Shown: positions 40,154-51,260 of the stretch, piece by piece
Layout of the letters: every line of letters begins with the position of its first letter
Position numbering within the stretch: position 1 is the stretch's first letter
DNA from: Closterium sp. NIES-65
Taxonomy: Eukaryota > Streptophyta > Zygnematophyceae > Desmidiales > Closteriaceae
Assembly: GCA_948144175.1 (NCBI GenBank)
Contig: CANXME010002133.1
Coordinates: 260,501 to 324,500, forward strand
Reading direction: 5' to 3'
Length of the DNA stretch: 64,000 nucleotides
Made by a program: the position numbers and the translations under genes
The notes under the pieces: generated by a model
What the model saw: the letters and a program-made list of their open reading frames with translations, nothing else
Told to the model about the DNA's origin: nothing
Databases searched by the model: none

Positions 40154-41108
40154 GGTCCCTTAGGAGGGCGGTCGGGTGTATGGACGGCGTTGATCGTGGC
40201 CCGATGGGTCTGGCCACGAAAGCGGTTTCCCTCCCGGGAAGCTGCTCTCGCGTACTGCATCAGCGCATCTGTAGACTCCGCCAGCCGCACTGCTGCAAGA
40301 AATGACGTCGGGCGGCCCCTGCAAATCTCGTACTGTATCTCGTATTTGAGGCCGCTGATGTACTTATCTAACCGCTCAGCTTCCGACATGTCACCAACTT
40401 GGTCGGCGAGGCCCATAAATGACGTCGTGTAGTCTTGGACAAAAGCCATCTACGACCATGCACGCAGCTTCATGCGAGCTTGCTCCGAGGCGGATACGTG
40501 CTTGAAGCGATCTCGTAAGGCTGCGCCCCACTCCTTCCACGTGTGTATCGTGGTCACTCCGAAGATTGATTGTGCCACTTGATTAGTCACTGTTGAGGTC
40601 CCGTCTGCCGCATGCGTCACACCTGCCGGCGTCCCTGCTTCCAAGGTTCGGCGCCACCAATCAAGCGCTGCACCTCAAAGAAGCGAAACCGCGTAATTAA
40701 TACGCGTGGTGTCGTCATTAACTCCGGCTGCAGTAAAAAGGACCTCGACCCCGAACAGCCACCCTTTTACCGTTAGCGTCTTGTCCGTAGGATTTAACGG
40801 GGGCGGGTTAACGGGCTTGATCTTTATCGTCGTTACTGCAACTGGCGCTGCTGCCGCTCACTGCCTGTCCCCCTCTTCGAAGTCACGTGTGAGCGCATCC
40901 AGCGGATTGATCATCGCCTGACTGTTGCCCTCGCCCGATTGTTGCCCTCGCCTTCGTCCACAGGCGACTACTGACGCGCTTCACCTCGCGTCTGGCGTAG
41001 CTCGGCGTTTTCCTCTCGCAGTGTTGTCACTTCCACCATTAATGTCTTCATGCTCTCCTGCAATTCTGCCACTTGCGCCATCATCCTGTTAACCGCCTCC
41101 TGATCCAT
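40048..41108 (-). pseudogene. Inner Gypsy gag with CCHC knuckle, broken
   Basis: It starts with MDQEAVNRMMAQVAELQ, a coiled coil, at 41108. It continues through GAALDWWRR, WKEWGAALRDRF, DYTTSFMGLADQV, and a zinc knuckle CYRCGKTVHYMRDC near its end. Several stops and a frame change between 40968 and 40450 show decay. The end overlaps the start of the protease frame. Confidence 0.82.
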
Positions 41109-41295
41109 GTGCCTAGTGCTACGTCTGGTGGGCAGTCGGGTCTCCGTGGCCTTCAGGCAAATGAAAACACGAACTATCGGAGTCGGGCAGGATTGAATTA
41201 ACAATCCCTGCAGCCAACCGTCGTGTAGTCACTAAACCAGCCACACCCTATGCCACCAAACTACCCTCGGAAAAGCAGGGTGAACTAGGAAAGTA

Positions 41296-41307
41296 GCTCT
41301 GATACCA
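41296..41307 (-). other. Primer-binding site of inner Gypsy
   Basis: The minus strand reads TGGTATCAGAGC, the standard plant sequence pairing with the 3' end of initiator-Met tRNA, two bases from the 5' LTR. Confidence 0.9.
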
Positions 41308-41309
41308 GG

Positions 41310-41586
41310 TGTTATGAGTTGTAAAAGAGAGTGCGCAGGTAAACGAATAACGAGACTGTGACTGAATGAAATGAGAATACAATGAATGCACAGACTAATG
41401 TAGGGCTAGCCTAGCTAGGAGGAAACCTCGGACGAGCGAGGTTGGGTGCAGGTTTGGCGATGGAAATGCCGAAGGCAACATGAGGAGCCTCGGCAGCGTT
41501 GAAATCGGCCAAACGTGAGAACTCCGAAAATCGGGTTGTATGCGAAGCAGTCAACCCCGATGAGGAATTCGAGAAAATTCCTTACA
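41310..41586 (-). repeat. 5' LTR of inner Gypsy
   Basis: 277 bp with TG...CA ends, next to the primer-binding site. It is about 95% identical to the copy at 27362. Confidence 0.93.
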
Positions 41587-41591
41587 TGAGT

Positions 41592-41914
41592 GAACGAACG
41601 AGAATTGCACTATCGAAGCAAGAATACAATGAGGAAAGGCATGAGCGAAGAATATATAGCAAAACTACAGTGGTAACGGTAATGGACTGTGGTTGTCGCG
41701 CGACGGGCCTGGGACTGAGGTTGGGAAAAGGTGTCGAAGCGGAGGCCCGGAGCGCAGGTTACCCGCCAAGCCGTGAGTTCGGGGTGCGATGTGCGAAGGT
41801 GGTGGGCGGATTGTCGATGCGAGGGTTGCGAGTGGTAACGGTGCTGACTGTGGTGCTACAGTGATGTACGCGTTGAGCAAGGATGCGAAGTAAGGAAAAG
41901 GAATTTTCCTTACA
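41592..41914 (-). repeat. Right fragment of the outer Gypsy 3' LTR
   Basis: It resumes after the TGAGT target duplication and ends TTCCTTACA, the same terminus as the inner Gypsy LTR, directly followed by the polypurine tract complement. With 27342-27361 it gives an LTR of about 343 bp. GAATATATAGC near 41650 is a possible TATA element in minus sense. Confidence 0.72.
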
Positions 41915-42038
41915 CTACCCCCCCCCCTAAAGGAGGTCCTCCTTACGAAAGTGCGTGTACATCCCTGAAATTTCGGCTGCGTAGATACTCGGTGAGGACG
42001 GGGTGGTTTTCGAATCTGTCCAGGGAAACCCAATTGTC

Positions 42039-43300
42039 TTAGGTGGGTGTACGGTCCTTCCAGCGGAGTAAGAACTCGATCCTTCGGGCTCCTCGAGGGT
42101 CGCGAACTCTAAGACTCTGGATTTTCTCGGGGGTGACGATTGGTTCGGTTGGTGGTCTTGTCATGCTGGTTGGGCGATTGCGTGGCAGTTGGCTTGTGGA
42201 CAGGACGTAAGGGCGAAATAGGCTGATATGGAATGGGGGGCTGACGTACCAGACAGCAGGGAGGAGGAGGTGGGCGGTGACGGGTGTAAGCATGTGGCTT
42301 ATGCGAAATGGCCCGCAGTATCGGGGGCGGAGTTTCGGGGTGATGGGCAGTCGGAGGTTCTGAGTGTCAAGTAAAACTAAGTCGTCGGGCTGGTAAGTGA
42401 CAGGTCTGCGGTGGCGGTCGGCGTTGCGTTTAGCGATGATGTTCGTTTTTTTTATTGCGTCTACTGCCCGGGTCCGTGCTGCTTGTAATATTTCGGCGAA
42501 CTGTTGTGCTCGTGGTACTGGGTTCTTGGGATTCGGGGTCATGGGTACTGTCAGGTCTTGTCCGTAGTTTAAGTAAAATGGTGACTGTTGGGTCGTGGCG
42601 GATGGCGAGTTGTTGTACGCGAATTCGATCAGTGGCAGTTGCTGTTCCCACGTGGTCCGGTCGTCACATGTGGCCCTGATGAGCTGTTCCATGGTCTGAT
42701 TTGTCCGTTCTGTCTGTCCGTCGGTTTCGGGGTGGTATGATGAACTGAACTGCAGTCGCGTGTCGAACTGCTGCCACAGGTTCCGCCAGAAGTTGCTCGT
42801 GAATTTCGTGCCGCGGTCGCTGATGATCGCGGCTGGTATCCCGTGCAGTCGAACGACGGTGGAGATGAAGAGGCATGTTGTTTCTTCGGCTGTGATTGAT
42901 TTTTTGCAGGCTGCGAAATGTGCCATTTTCGTTAGTTGATCGACGACGACAAGGATCGCGTCGTTCCCACTCGCCCCGGCTGGTAACCCCGAGACGAAGT
43001 CCATTGTCACCTGCTGCCAAGCACGCTCTGGGGGTGGTATTGGCTGCAACTATCCCGCCGGCCGCTATCGTGATGATTTCATGAGCTGACAAGTAGGACA
43101 CGATGCGACGTGTCGTTGTACGTCGGTTAACATTTCGGGCCAGTAATAATACCGCTGCAGCTGCTGCCGTGTTTTTTCTACTCCGAAATGCCCCACGATA
43201 ACTCCGTCGTGTGCCTCTTGTAACAGTAATTCCCGTAGCAGTGTATACCCAGGTACCCAAATGCGGCCAGTCCCGGTTTTTACGTAATAGACTCCCTTTG
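42039..43300 (-). pseudogene. Outer Gypsy integrase
   Basis: On the minus strand, the zinc-binding segment at about 43260-43085 (HFGVEKTRQQLQRYYYWPEM ... CPTCQ) precedes a 336-aa frame from 43049: VTMDFVSGLPAGASGNDAIL, AIISDRGTKFTSNFW, HPETDGQTERTNQTMEQ, KLRPRYCGPFRI, and a chromodomain start FLLRWKDRTPT. A stop codon there interrupts the chromodomain; its remainder (DNWVSLDRFENHP) is still readable beyond it, to about 41945. Another stop separates the zinc-binding part. Confidence 0.87.
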
Positions 43301-43546
43301 CTGCTGCGAACTGCTGTGAATTTCCTCCTGTGAAGAATGGATCCGTCTGGTACCCGTGGGTGAATAGGTCTGTCAGTAGCGGGCTTGTGTGGGTGAGTAT
43401 TATTGCGTGGATCTGGGCAGTGGGGTGGGTCAGTGCGTCGGCGATGTTCGAGGCTCCCTTTTTGTAAGTGACCGTGTAGTGAAAGTTGGACTCGAGGAAA
43501 TCGAGCCAGCGAATTTGTCGTGGTTGAGGTGTGGCTGTACGCGAAG

Positions 43547-44245
43547 TTACTGTAGTGATTTATGGTCTGTCCGTACTGTCACGTCCTCGCCAGTCAAGTA
43601 ACAGCGCCATATTTTGAACGCGTGCACGATCGCAAGCATTTCGCGGTCGTGTATCGGGTAATTTTTCTCGGGCGGATGCAGTTTTCGTGACTCGTATGCG
43701 ATAGGCTTTAGGCCATTGCCGAAATCCTGTAGCAGTACGGCTCCGATGGCGATATCGCTTGCGTCGGTAACTACTTCGAATGGGCGGTGTGGATCGGCGA
43801 TGCGCAGGACGGGCGGGGAACATAGAACATTTTTCAGGGCAGAGAAGGCAGCATGCTCTTTCTCCCCCCACGAAAAAGCGACCCCCTTTCGCAGTAAGTC
43901 CGTCAGTGGGGCAGTTAACCGTGCCATATCGGGGACGAACCGACGCACATAATTAACGAACCCTAAAAAGCTCTGCAGCTCCGTGATGTTCGTCGGGGGA
44001 TGCCACGCTTTTACCGTATCCAGCTTCTTTGGGTCGATTTCAACTCCAGCCTCCGAAATAACGTGCCCCAAAAATTCTAACCTATCCTGGAAGAACTCGC
44101 ACTTGGAACCCTTGGTCAGTAATCTGTGCTCGTCTAAAACCTTAAACACTGCTTCCAGATCTGCTAAGTGCTGCTGCTGATCCCGACTGTAAACTAGGAT
44201 GTCGTCGAGGCAAACTATGACACATTTATCTAAGAGCGGCCTAAA
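43547..44245 (-). pseudogene. Outer Gypsy RT end and RNase H
   Basis: It begins at the TRIM border with FRPLLDKCVIVCLDDILVYS, so the catalytic motif is CLDD rather than the usual YLDD. It continues with CEFFQDRLEFLGHVIS, FLGFVNYVRRF and RNase H (FEVVTDASDIAIGAVLLQDF, YPIHDREMLAI), and is cut by a frameshift after TDHKSLQ at 43547. Confidence 0.87.
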
Positions 44246-44504
44246 TGTCGAAATATATTGTCATGTTTTATAACTGCTTGTAGTTGTAGTTAGTGTAGTT
44301 ATTTAAAATGTTGTTGGTGGTGCACCTTATTTGGTTTCTATGCTATATGTACCCTTGAACCTATAGTGAAACCATCCCTTTTCACCAATTCCTCTCTCAA
44401 CTCACTCGACACCTCGCCTAGGGCAAAACCCGCTCGATACCTAAGTACGGGCCTAGGCTACTAAGCCTAGGCCCTTCCTTTCAACTTAGCCTATTACTTT
44501 GACA
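44246..44504 (+). repeat. 5' LTR of TRIM-like element
   Basis: 259 bp, TGTCGAAATATATTG ... CTTTGACA. It contains GCCTAGGCTACTAAGCCTAGGC, an inverted repeat. Confidence 0.93.
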
Positions 44505-44568
44505 TGGAATCGGAGCTTTTTACGACCTGGCCTGTGGGCCCGCCTTACGCTTCCGCGATGATTTTTCG

Positions 44569-44797
44569 GTCGCGCGCCTAGGGCGCGTGACGATTTTTAC
44601 TTAGTCCCGCCCACGGGTGTGTGGCTCCTACTCTGCCCGTCGCGCGCCCCGTGGCACGCGACGGTGCCCTTCATCTGCCCATCGTGCGCCCCGTGGCACA
44701 CGATGGTGCCTTGCTCGTCGTGCGCCCCTAGGCGCACGATCGGGCCCTTTTTATTCTTCTACCCGTCGCGCGCCCCGTGGCACTGGCACGCGACGGG
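44569..44797 (+). other. Five tandem GC-rich hairpins in the TRIM leader
   Basis: Hairpins at 44569-44591, 44637-44664, 44679-44706, 44717-44741 and 44762-44797. Outer stems are GTCGCG/CGCGAC, ATCGTG/CACGAT, TCGTGCGCC/GGCGCACGA and CCCGTCGCG/CGCGACGGG. Three share the apex GCC-CCGT-GGC. Stem sequences differ between hairpins but pairing is kept by paired changes. This suggests a structured RNA leader, for example a packaging or dimerisation signal; the role is inference. Confidence 0.7.
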
Positions 44798-45239
44798 CCT
44801 TTCCGCCCCTGCTCTCCCTGAAGCCGCCCCTGACCCATCTGCACCGACACCTTTTCGCCGCTCTGCGGCTTTCTTCCTTCCCACCCCCCTTCTTCCTTTG
44901 TCTCCCTGCAGCCGTGGGGAGGAGGGTATGGGGGTGGAGGGTGTTGGAGTGTTGGGTCACCTCTCTCCCTTCCCCTCCTCCTTCTTTCAGTCCCACCGCT
45001 GCAGCTGCCGCTGGGGGGGGGAGGGTGTGAGGATGTGGGGGAGCAGGGGGAGTGGTACCGGGGTGGCGGGTGTGAGGCAACATGCAGCCGTCCCTCCACC
45101 ACTCCTCACTTCCCCCCCTTCTCTGCTGCTCTGCAGCAGTGTGGGGGAGGGGAAGGAGGAGGGTGAGGAGATGGAAGGGGTACCTGCTGTTGCTTGCTAT
45201 GCTGTAACTACATATCTACCTACAAGCATTATGGGGGCG

Positions 45240-45498
45240 TGTCGAAATATATTGTCATGTTTTATAACTGCTTGTAGTTGTAGTTAGTGTAGTTATTTAA
45301 ATTGTTGTTGGTGGTGCACCTTATTTGGTTTCTATGCTATATGTACCCTTGAACCTATAGTGAAACCATCCCTTTTCACCAATTCCTCTCTCAACTCACT
45401 CGACACCTCGCCTAGGGCAAAACCCGCTCGATACCTAAGTACGGGCCTAGGCTACTAAGCCTAGGCCCTTCCTTTCAACTTAGCCTATTACTTTGACA
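45240..45498 (+). repeat. 3' LTR of TRIM-like element
   Basis: 259 bp, one substitution relative to the 5' LTR (TTTAAAAT/TTTAAATT). Confidence 0.93.
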
Positions 45499-45519
45499 CT
45501 AAATGCCTCGTTCATGGTC

Positions 45520-45651
45520 TGTCAGAACATTATAGCTTATGCATTTGTGTAGGCTGTAGTGGGGTAGCCCATAAGGGGTACAACCCAATTAGGGTTAGTA
45601 CTTGTACCCAACTGTTTCATAGTTCATCCATTCCATTCTCACTTCTCGTCA
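45520..45651 (+). repeat. 5' LTR of Copia 2
   Basis: 132 bp, TGTCAGAACATTATAGC ... CTTCTCGTCA. Recognisably homologous to the Copia 1 LTR (TGTCA-AACATTATA, TAGGCT-AGTGGG, GGGTACA, TAGGGTTAG) and of equal length. Confidence 0.82.
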
Positions 45652-45764
45652 TGGTATCGAGCAGGTTCCCGAGTGGGAATACTGCCTAGGGCCCACCACG
45701 AACCTTTTTTTCCTGCCCGGAGCGCGCTTAGCTCCTAACCCGAGTAGCACCTTGAGCCGCCTTA

Positions 45765-46575
45765 GTGGCCCCTATTGGCCGCCCTTACTACCCCTTGAGC
45801 CGCCCTCTACGGCCCCGCTTAGGCCCCGCTACGGCCCCGTCGGCCCCGCTTAGGCCCCGCTACGACCCCGCTACGGCCCCGTTACGGCCCCGCTTAGGCC
45901 CCGCTACGGCCCCGCTACGGCCCCGCTACGGCCCCGTCGGCCCCGCTTAGGCCCCGCTACGGCCTCGCTACGGCCCCGTCGGCCCCACTTAGGCCCCGCT
46001 ACGGCCCCGCTATGGCCCCGTTGGCCCCGTCGGCCCCGCTACGGCCCCACTACGGCCCCGCTACGGCCCCGCCGGCCCCGCTTAGGCCCCGTCGGCCCGT
46101 CGCGGCCCCGTTCAGGCCTCGCTTCGGCCCCGTCGGCCCCGCTTAGGCCCCGCTGCGGCCCCGCTACGACCCCACTACGGCCCCGTCGCGGCCCCGCTTC
46201 GGCCCCGTCGGCCCCTCTACGGCCCCACTTGGGCCCCGCTTCGGCCCCGTCGACCCCGCTACGGCCCCGCTTAGGCCCCGCTACGGCCCCGTCGTGGCCC
46301 CGCTACGCCGCCACCTGCGACCTCGCCACCACCTGCGACCCCGCCTCCCAGCGCCCGCAGCGCCGAGCAGCCGAACCGCCGGCCAGCTGAGCCGCCCGAC
46401 CGCCCGAGCCGCCCAGCAACCGAGCCGCCCGACAGCCGAGCCGCCCGACAGCCGAGCCGCCCAGCACCGTGCAGCCGAGCTGCCCAGCAACCAAGCCGCC
46501 CAGCAGCCGAGCCGTCCAGCAGCCGAGCCGCCCTGCAGCTGAGCCGCCCGACAGCCGAGCCGCCAAGCAGCCCGA
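45765..46575 (+). repeat. Two-part GC-rich repeat leader of Copia 2
   Basis: Many copies of GGCCCCGCTACGGCCCCG-like units with CTTAGGCCCC (45765-46300), then CAGCCGAGCCGCCCGA-type units (about 46360-46575). It is parallel to the leader of Copia 1. Confidence 0.88.
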
Positions 46576-46637
46576 TCGATCCACCTACCTGGTAAGAGCA
46601 CAGTCTCTGCCACTGCACTACCCTGCCTACTGCTATT

Positions 46638-47749
46638 ATGGCTTCCCCTAGCGTTCTCACCTTTGACGCTGAAGGTCGGGCAGTGGACTTTGAGGTCTGG
46701 GTAGATGATCTGCAGCTTTTCCTGCAGTGCGATAGGGCAGACGGCCTCTCCCTGTTTGACCTCACTTCTGGTGCCTCCCCTGCCCCTGCTGCTGATGCTG
46801 ACGCCACTGTTCGCTCACAGTGGGCCACACGTGACGCTGCTGCTCGCCTTGCTGTGCGCCGCCACTTACCGACCACTGAGCGTGCACACTTTAGCCAGTA
46901 CAAGAGTGCTCATACCTTGTACGACGCTGTAGTTGCACGCTACTCTTCCCCTGCCACTGCTGCACTGAGCTACCTCATGCTACCGTACCTCTTCCCTGAC
47001 CTTGCTGCCTTTCCCACTGTCGCTGACCTCATTACGAACCTCCGCACTAGTGACACTCGCTACCGCGCTGCGTTTGGTGCTGAGTTCTGCGCCAGGAACC
47101 CCCCCCCATGTACATCACCCTCTACTACATAGTCACCCGTCTCCCTGACTCTCTCCGTGTAGTCAGGGACCGCTTCCTCTCTGTTTGCCCCACCACTCTC
47201 ACCGTTGACCTCCTCGAGAAGGCCCTCCTAGCGATAGAGAAGAGCATAGTCGATGTAGGAGCCTCTCGTGGTGACCCTCGCACCCCCGTCTGTGAGGGGT
47301 GTTCTCCCTCCCCCCTCTTGCCCTCTGTCGCCTCTGCTGCTGCGGCCGACCTCGTTGGTTTCGAGTCGGACGGCGCTGCGTCTGCCCCGAGCGGGAGACG
47401 CCGCACCGGCAAGGGCAAGGGGGGCAAGGGCACTAGAGGAGGTGGAGGGGGCGGTGGAGGTGGTGGTGGAGGCGGTGGAGGGAGTGGGGGTGGTGGTGGG
47501 AGTGGTGCTGGGGGTGGCGGCGGCGGCGGCAGCAGTGGAGGTGGCGGAGGCGGTGGAGGTGGCGGAGGGAGCGGAGGCGGCGGAGGTAGAGGAGGAGGCG
47601 GAGGTGGAGGAGGCGGCGGAGGCGACAGAGGCGGCGGCGGCGGCGGAGGCGGCGGTGGTGGAGCGAGTCGCGACTCTGCGCCGAGGAGTGGCGCCGGTGG
47701 TGGTGAGCGCCAGCAGCAGCAGCGGAGTGGTGTGACCCTGTCCCCTTAG
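46638..47749 (+). pseudogene. Copia 2 gag
   Basis: It starts MASPSVLTFDAEGRAVDFEV in the same style as Copia 1 gag. A C7 run at about 47101-47107 carries a frameshift, after which YYIVTRLPDSLRVVRDRF and EGCSPSPLLPSVASAAA continue. The tail is almost pure glycine (47430-47670). A TAG at 47747-47749 lies in frame with the knuckle segment. Confidence 0.85.
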
Positions 47750-50640
47750 CAGCTTCGTGAGTGGTACACTACACGCCAGCGCGGTGGGGGTTTTGGTCCC
47801 TGCTCTTACGTTCTCCGTACCGGCGACCGCACTGGTGAGCAGTGCGGAGGTCCGCACTCCACACAGCGCTGCTTTGGTCGCCTGACGGACGCGTGGCGTC
47901 GCCAGTTCCCGGAGGCGTCAGAGATCCCTCGCTGGGGAGATCTTGCTAAGGCTGGGGTTGCTATCTTTGATCTTGACTTTGATGCTATTCTTGCTGCCAT
48001 GTATGCTATTGCTGATAGTATTGGGGGTGCCTGTTACCTGTGTGTACCGCCTGACCCGGGCATTGAGGCTGCTGCGCTAGGTGCTGGTGATACTGCTGCT
48101 CTAGGTGCTAGTGCGTCTGCTGCCCCAGGTGCCAGTGCGTCTGCCGCCCCAGGTGCTGGTGAGTCTGCTCTCTCAGGTACTACGTTGGCTCATGCCTTCC
48201 ACACCTTCACCCTGGACTCGGGTGCGTCCCGCTCCTTCTTTCGAGACCGCACCACTCTTACGCCGCTTAGTCGGCCGGTTGCACTCTCCCTAGCAGACCC
48301 CTCTGGGGGTCCTGTCCTTGCTAGCTTCTCCACTGTCCTTCCGTGCCCTGCAGCCCCCTCTGGCACCCTGTCTGGTCTCTACCTCCCCTCGTTCTCTACG
48401 AACTTGGTGAGTGGAGCGGACCTACAGGATCGAGGGGTTGACCAGTTCACTCCTGCGAGTCAGCTAGTGACCCACTGCAGGTGTGCTCGGACAGGCCGAC
48501 ACTTGGCCACGTTCACCCGTCGGCCAGGGTCGAGCCTGTACACCCTTACTGCTGAGTCTCCTCCTACTGCTGAGTCTGCCCAGGTAGCTACGTCGAGTCA
48601 GGTGTTTGCTGCGGCGTCCAGGTCTGGTCCTGAGTCTGCCCCCTGCTCGTGTCGTCTGCTGTCCCACCAGACTCTCCTTTGGCACCACCGCCTTGGTCAC
48701 CCCTCCTTGCCTCGTCTCCGAGGCATGGCCTCCCGTGTCCTAGTCTCTAGTCTTCCTCGGTCTCTCCCTCCCCTTCCTCCGGGGCCTGGCCCTACCTGCG
48801 TCCCCTGCGTCGAGGGGCGACAGCGCGCCGCCCCTCACTCCTCTGAGTTTCCTCCGACAGAGGCTCCGCTGCAGACTCTACACATGGACGTGTGGGGCCC
48901 AGCCCGCGTCAGTGGGCAGGGGAGAGAGCGGTACTTTCTGCTGGTCGTTGACGACTACTCGCGTTACACCACAGTCTTCCCCTTGCGCAGCAAGGGTGAC
49001 GTCACTGAGGTGTTGATCGACTGGATCCGCGCAGCTCGTCTCCAGCTCAGAGAGAGTTTCGGCTCGGACATTCCTTTTTTGCATCTGCACTCGGACAGAG
49101 GAGGGGAGTTTTCCTCTGCCCGTCTGGGAGCCTTCTGTCGGGCACAGGGCATCCGCCAGACCTTCACGCTTCCGGCCTCTCCCCAGCAAAATGGGATTGC
49201 TGAGCGCCGCATTGGCATGGTCATGGACGTCGCGCGTACGTCCATGATGCATGCGGCTGCCCCCCATTTTCTGTGGCCGTTTGCGGTTCAGTACGCCGCG
49301 CATCAGCTCAACCTTCAGCCCCGGGTCTCCTTGCCAGAGACCTCCCCCGCCTTGCGGTGGACAGGGAAGGTTGGGGATGCGTCTGCGTTTCGGGTCTAGG
49401 GATCTCGGGCGTTTGTCCGCGACTTGTCTGCGGACAAGCTGTCCCCCCGTGTTGTTCCTTGCGTCTTCCTTGGCTTCCCCCCTGACGAGCCTGGCTGGCA
49501 GTTTTACCACCCCACCACGCACCGTGTTCTGTCCTCCCAGGATGTCACCTTTGACGAGTCGGTGCCTTACTACCGTCTCTTCCCCTACCGCACTGCGCCC
49601 CTCCCCCCGCCGCCGCTCTTCCTTGCGCCAGGTGCTACCCAGGTAGACCCCCTCCCTCCTCAGGGTCCTGCCCCTTCAGGTGTGTCCCAGGTAGACGCAT
49701 TCGAGCCTGTCGAGGTAGCTGTTGACTCTGGTGCTGCTAGAGGTGTTGAGCCTGCGGGTGCCGGGTCTGCGGGTGCCGTGTCTGGGGGTGCTGAGTGTGG
49801 GGGTACTGAGCCTGGGGGTGCTGAGCCTGGGGATGCTGAGCCTGGGGGTGCGGAGCCTGGGGGTGCTGGGTCTGCTCGTGTGGCCGCCGGCGGTACTTCG
49901 TCGAGGCGGGAGCCGCTCTCTCCACAGGAGCTGCGCGTGTGGTTCGCCCGCCGCTGGAGATGTGCTGCTGAGTCTGGGGGTACTGCTGGAGCTGTTGGGG
50001 ATGTTGGCGCTGGTGTTTCTACTGGTGCTGGTGCGTCTAGGGGTGCTGCTGAGGCAGCTGGTGCTGACGGTCCTACTGGAGCTGGTGCTGCTGGAGCTGG
50101 AGCTGCTGGGGGTGTTGGCGCTGGTGTTTCTACTGGTGCTGGTGCGTCAGGGGGTGCTGCTGAGGCAGCTGGTGCTGACGGTCCTACGAGAGTTGGTGCT
50201 GCTGGAGCTGGAGCTGCTGGGGGTGTTGGCGCTGGCGGTGCTACTGGCGCTGGTGCTTCTGAGGGTACAAGAGTTGCCGCTGTTGGAGCTGGAGGTTCTG
50301 CTGGCGCTGGTGCTGCCGCTGGGGGTACTGGTGCCGTACTTGCTGGTTCTGGAGGCGCTGAGCGGCCGAGGTCTTACTTCGTTCCGCTCCTGGAGCAGGT
50401 TCTTGGTCTCCCGCCCTCTACTAGTCCTGCTCCTCCCCTAGAGTGTCCACCGCCTGTCCAGTCGCAGTCACAGTTACCGCCCGCCTCCCCTCTACCTGCT
50501 CCTTCTCCCTACACTGGTCCTACGGGAGGTCTTGCTGAGCGTCGTGAGCCTGCGTCTCGTCCCGCGTCACCTGTTCGTGCTGCTCGCACTAGTGGTCGTA
50601 CTGCACATCCGCGTCCTCCAGCGGTCCCCGGCACACACCA
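47750..50640 (+). pseudogene. Copia 2 knuckle, protease, integrase and spacer
   Basis: Same frame as the gag end: CSYVLRTGDRTGEQCGGPH then STQRCF (C-x13-C-x3-H-x4-C), protease FTLDSGASRSFFRD, LWHHRLGHPSLPRL, integrase LHMDVWGPARV, LHSDRGGEFSS, SPQQNGIAERRIG. A TAG at 49397 breaks it, then DVTFDESVPYYRLFPY and a Gly/Ala/Glu repeat spacer follow up to the truncation. No RT remains. Confidence 0.87.
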
Positions 50641-50644
50641 GATG

Positions 50645-51260
50645 GCACTGCGTCCTTCCACCAAGTCGTCGGTGCGTTGGTCAGCCCGAATGGCATCAGA
50701 GTGTACTCGAACGACCCGTACCTAGTCCTGAAAGCTGTTTTGGCGCAGTCCGATGGTTCGACCCTAATCTGATGGTAACCTCCCCGTAAATCTATTTTCG
50801 AAAAAACCCGTGCTGTTCGCAGTTGGCCGATCAGTTCGTCGGCGCGGGGAATCGGGTACCGCGACTTTACTGTTACCCTGTTCAGTGCTCTGTAGTCGAT
50901 ACACATGCGAAAACCCCCGTCTTTTTTCGACGTGAATAGTATCGGTGCGGCGAACGGTGACGAGCTCGGTCTGATGAATTTTTTCTCTAACAGGTAATCT
51001 AACTGCTTCCTTAGTTCGTCGAGCTCGGGCTGTGTCAGTCTAAAATGGCGCTGTACGGTTGGCTGTGCCCCCGGTTCTAATTCGATTCGGTGGTCATGTG
51101 CTCGCTGAGGTGGCAGTCCTTCCGGTAAGTCGTCGGGGAAAATCCTGGGGTATCGTTTCAACAGTTCTTGTAATTCGGGCGGTAGCTGCACCGTGCGAAG
51201 TAGTGGTAACTGTATTGCACTCGTAACAAACCTGAAACCATTCTTTTGATTTGGTACCAT
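50645..51260 (-). pseudogene. Outer Gypsy RT, N-terminal half
   Basis: The minus-strand frame reads [57 protein letters not shown] and [12 protein letters not shown], then breaks into Copia 2 sequence. The next expected codons (TMNEAF) lie next to the Copia 2 left end at about 45504-45519. A few codons were lost with the Copia 3' half. Upstream of 51260 the element is missing. Confidence 0.87.

Larger units (their letters stand above)
27362..41586 (-). mobile_element. Inner Gypsy LTR retrotransposon, complete but decayed, carrying a Copia insertion
   Basis: Two 277-bp LTRs (27362-27638 and 41310-41586) differ at about 13 positions (about 95% identity by eye). A perfect 5-bp target duplication TGAGT flanks it (27357-27361, 41587-41591). 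A primer site TGGTATCAGAGC lies at 41296-41307 on the minus strand and a polypurine tract at the other end. Order on the minus strand: gag, protease, RT, RNase H, integrase, chromodomain, then a purine-rich minisatellite and the 3' LTR. The Copia element at 29739-37044 splits the integrase. Removing it and one copy of its target site restores the reading frame at the junction, although other lesions remain. Confidence 0.93.
44246..45498 (+). mobile_element. TRIM-like non-autonomous LTR element, very young
   Basis: Two 259-bp LTRs (44246-44504, 45240-45498) differ at a single position and are flanked by a perfect target duplication CTAAA (44241-44245, 45499-45503). A primer site TGGAATCGGAGC (44505-44516) resembles TGGTATCAGAGC. 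A polypurine tract ATGGGGGCG precedes the right LTR. The 735-bp interior encodes no retrotransposon protein, so it must be mobilised in trans. It sits in the outer Gypsy RT, 21 bp from Copia 2. This is the youngest insertion here. Confidence 0.93.
45520..50644 (+). mobile_element. Copia element 2, 3'-truncated
   Basis: A 132-bp 5' LTR (45520-45651), primer site TGGTATCGAGC, GC-rich repeat leader, gag, protease and integrase are related to those of Copia 1. The RT/RNase H and 3' LTR are missing. Sequence breaks at about 50644 directly into the outer Gypsy RT. It was inserted between the NAPTT and TMNEA codons of that RT, and a later deletion removed its right part plus a few Gypsy codons. It carries a frameshift and several stops. 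Confidence 0.88.

Noticed and set aside
37628-41204. Plus-strand open frames opposite the inner Gypsy pol
   Set aside because: Shadows of the minus-strand pol; none has a domain.
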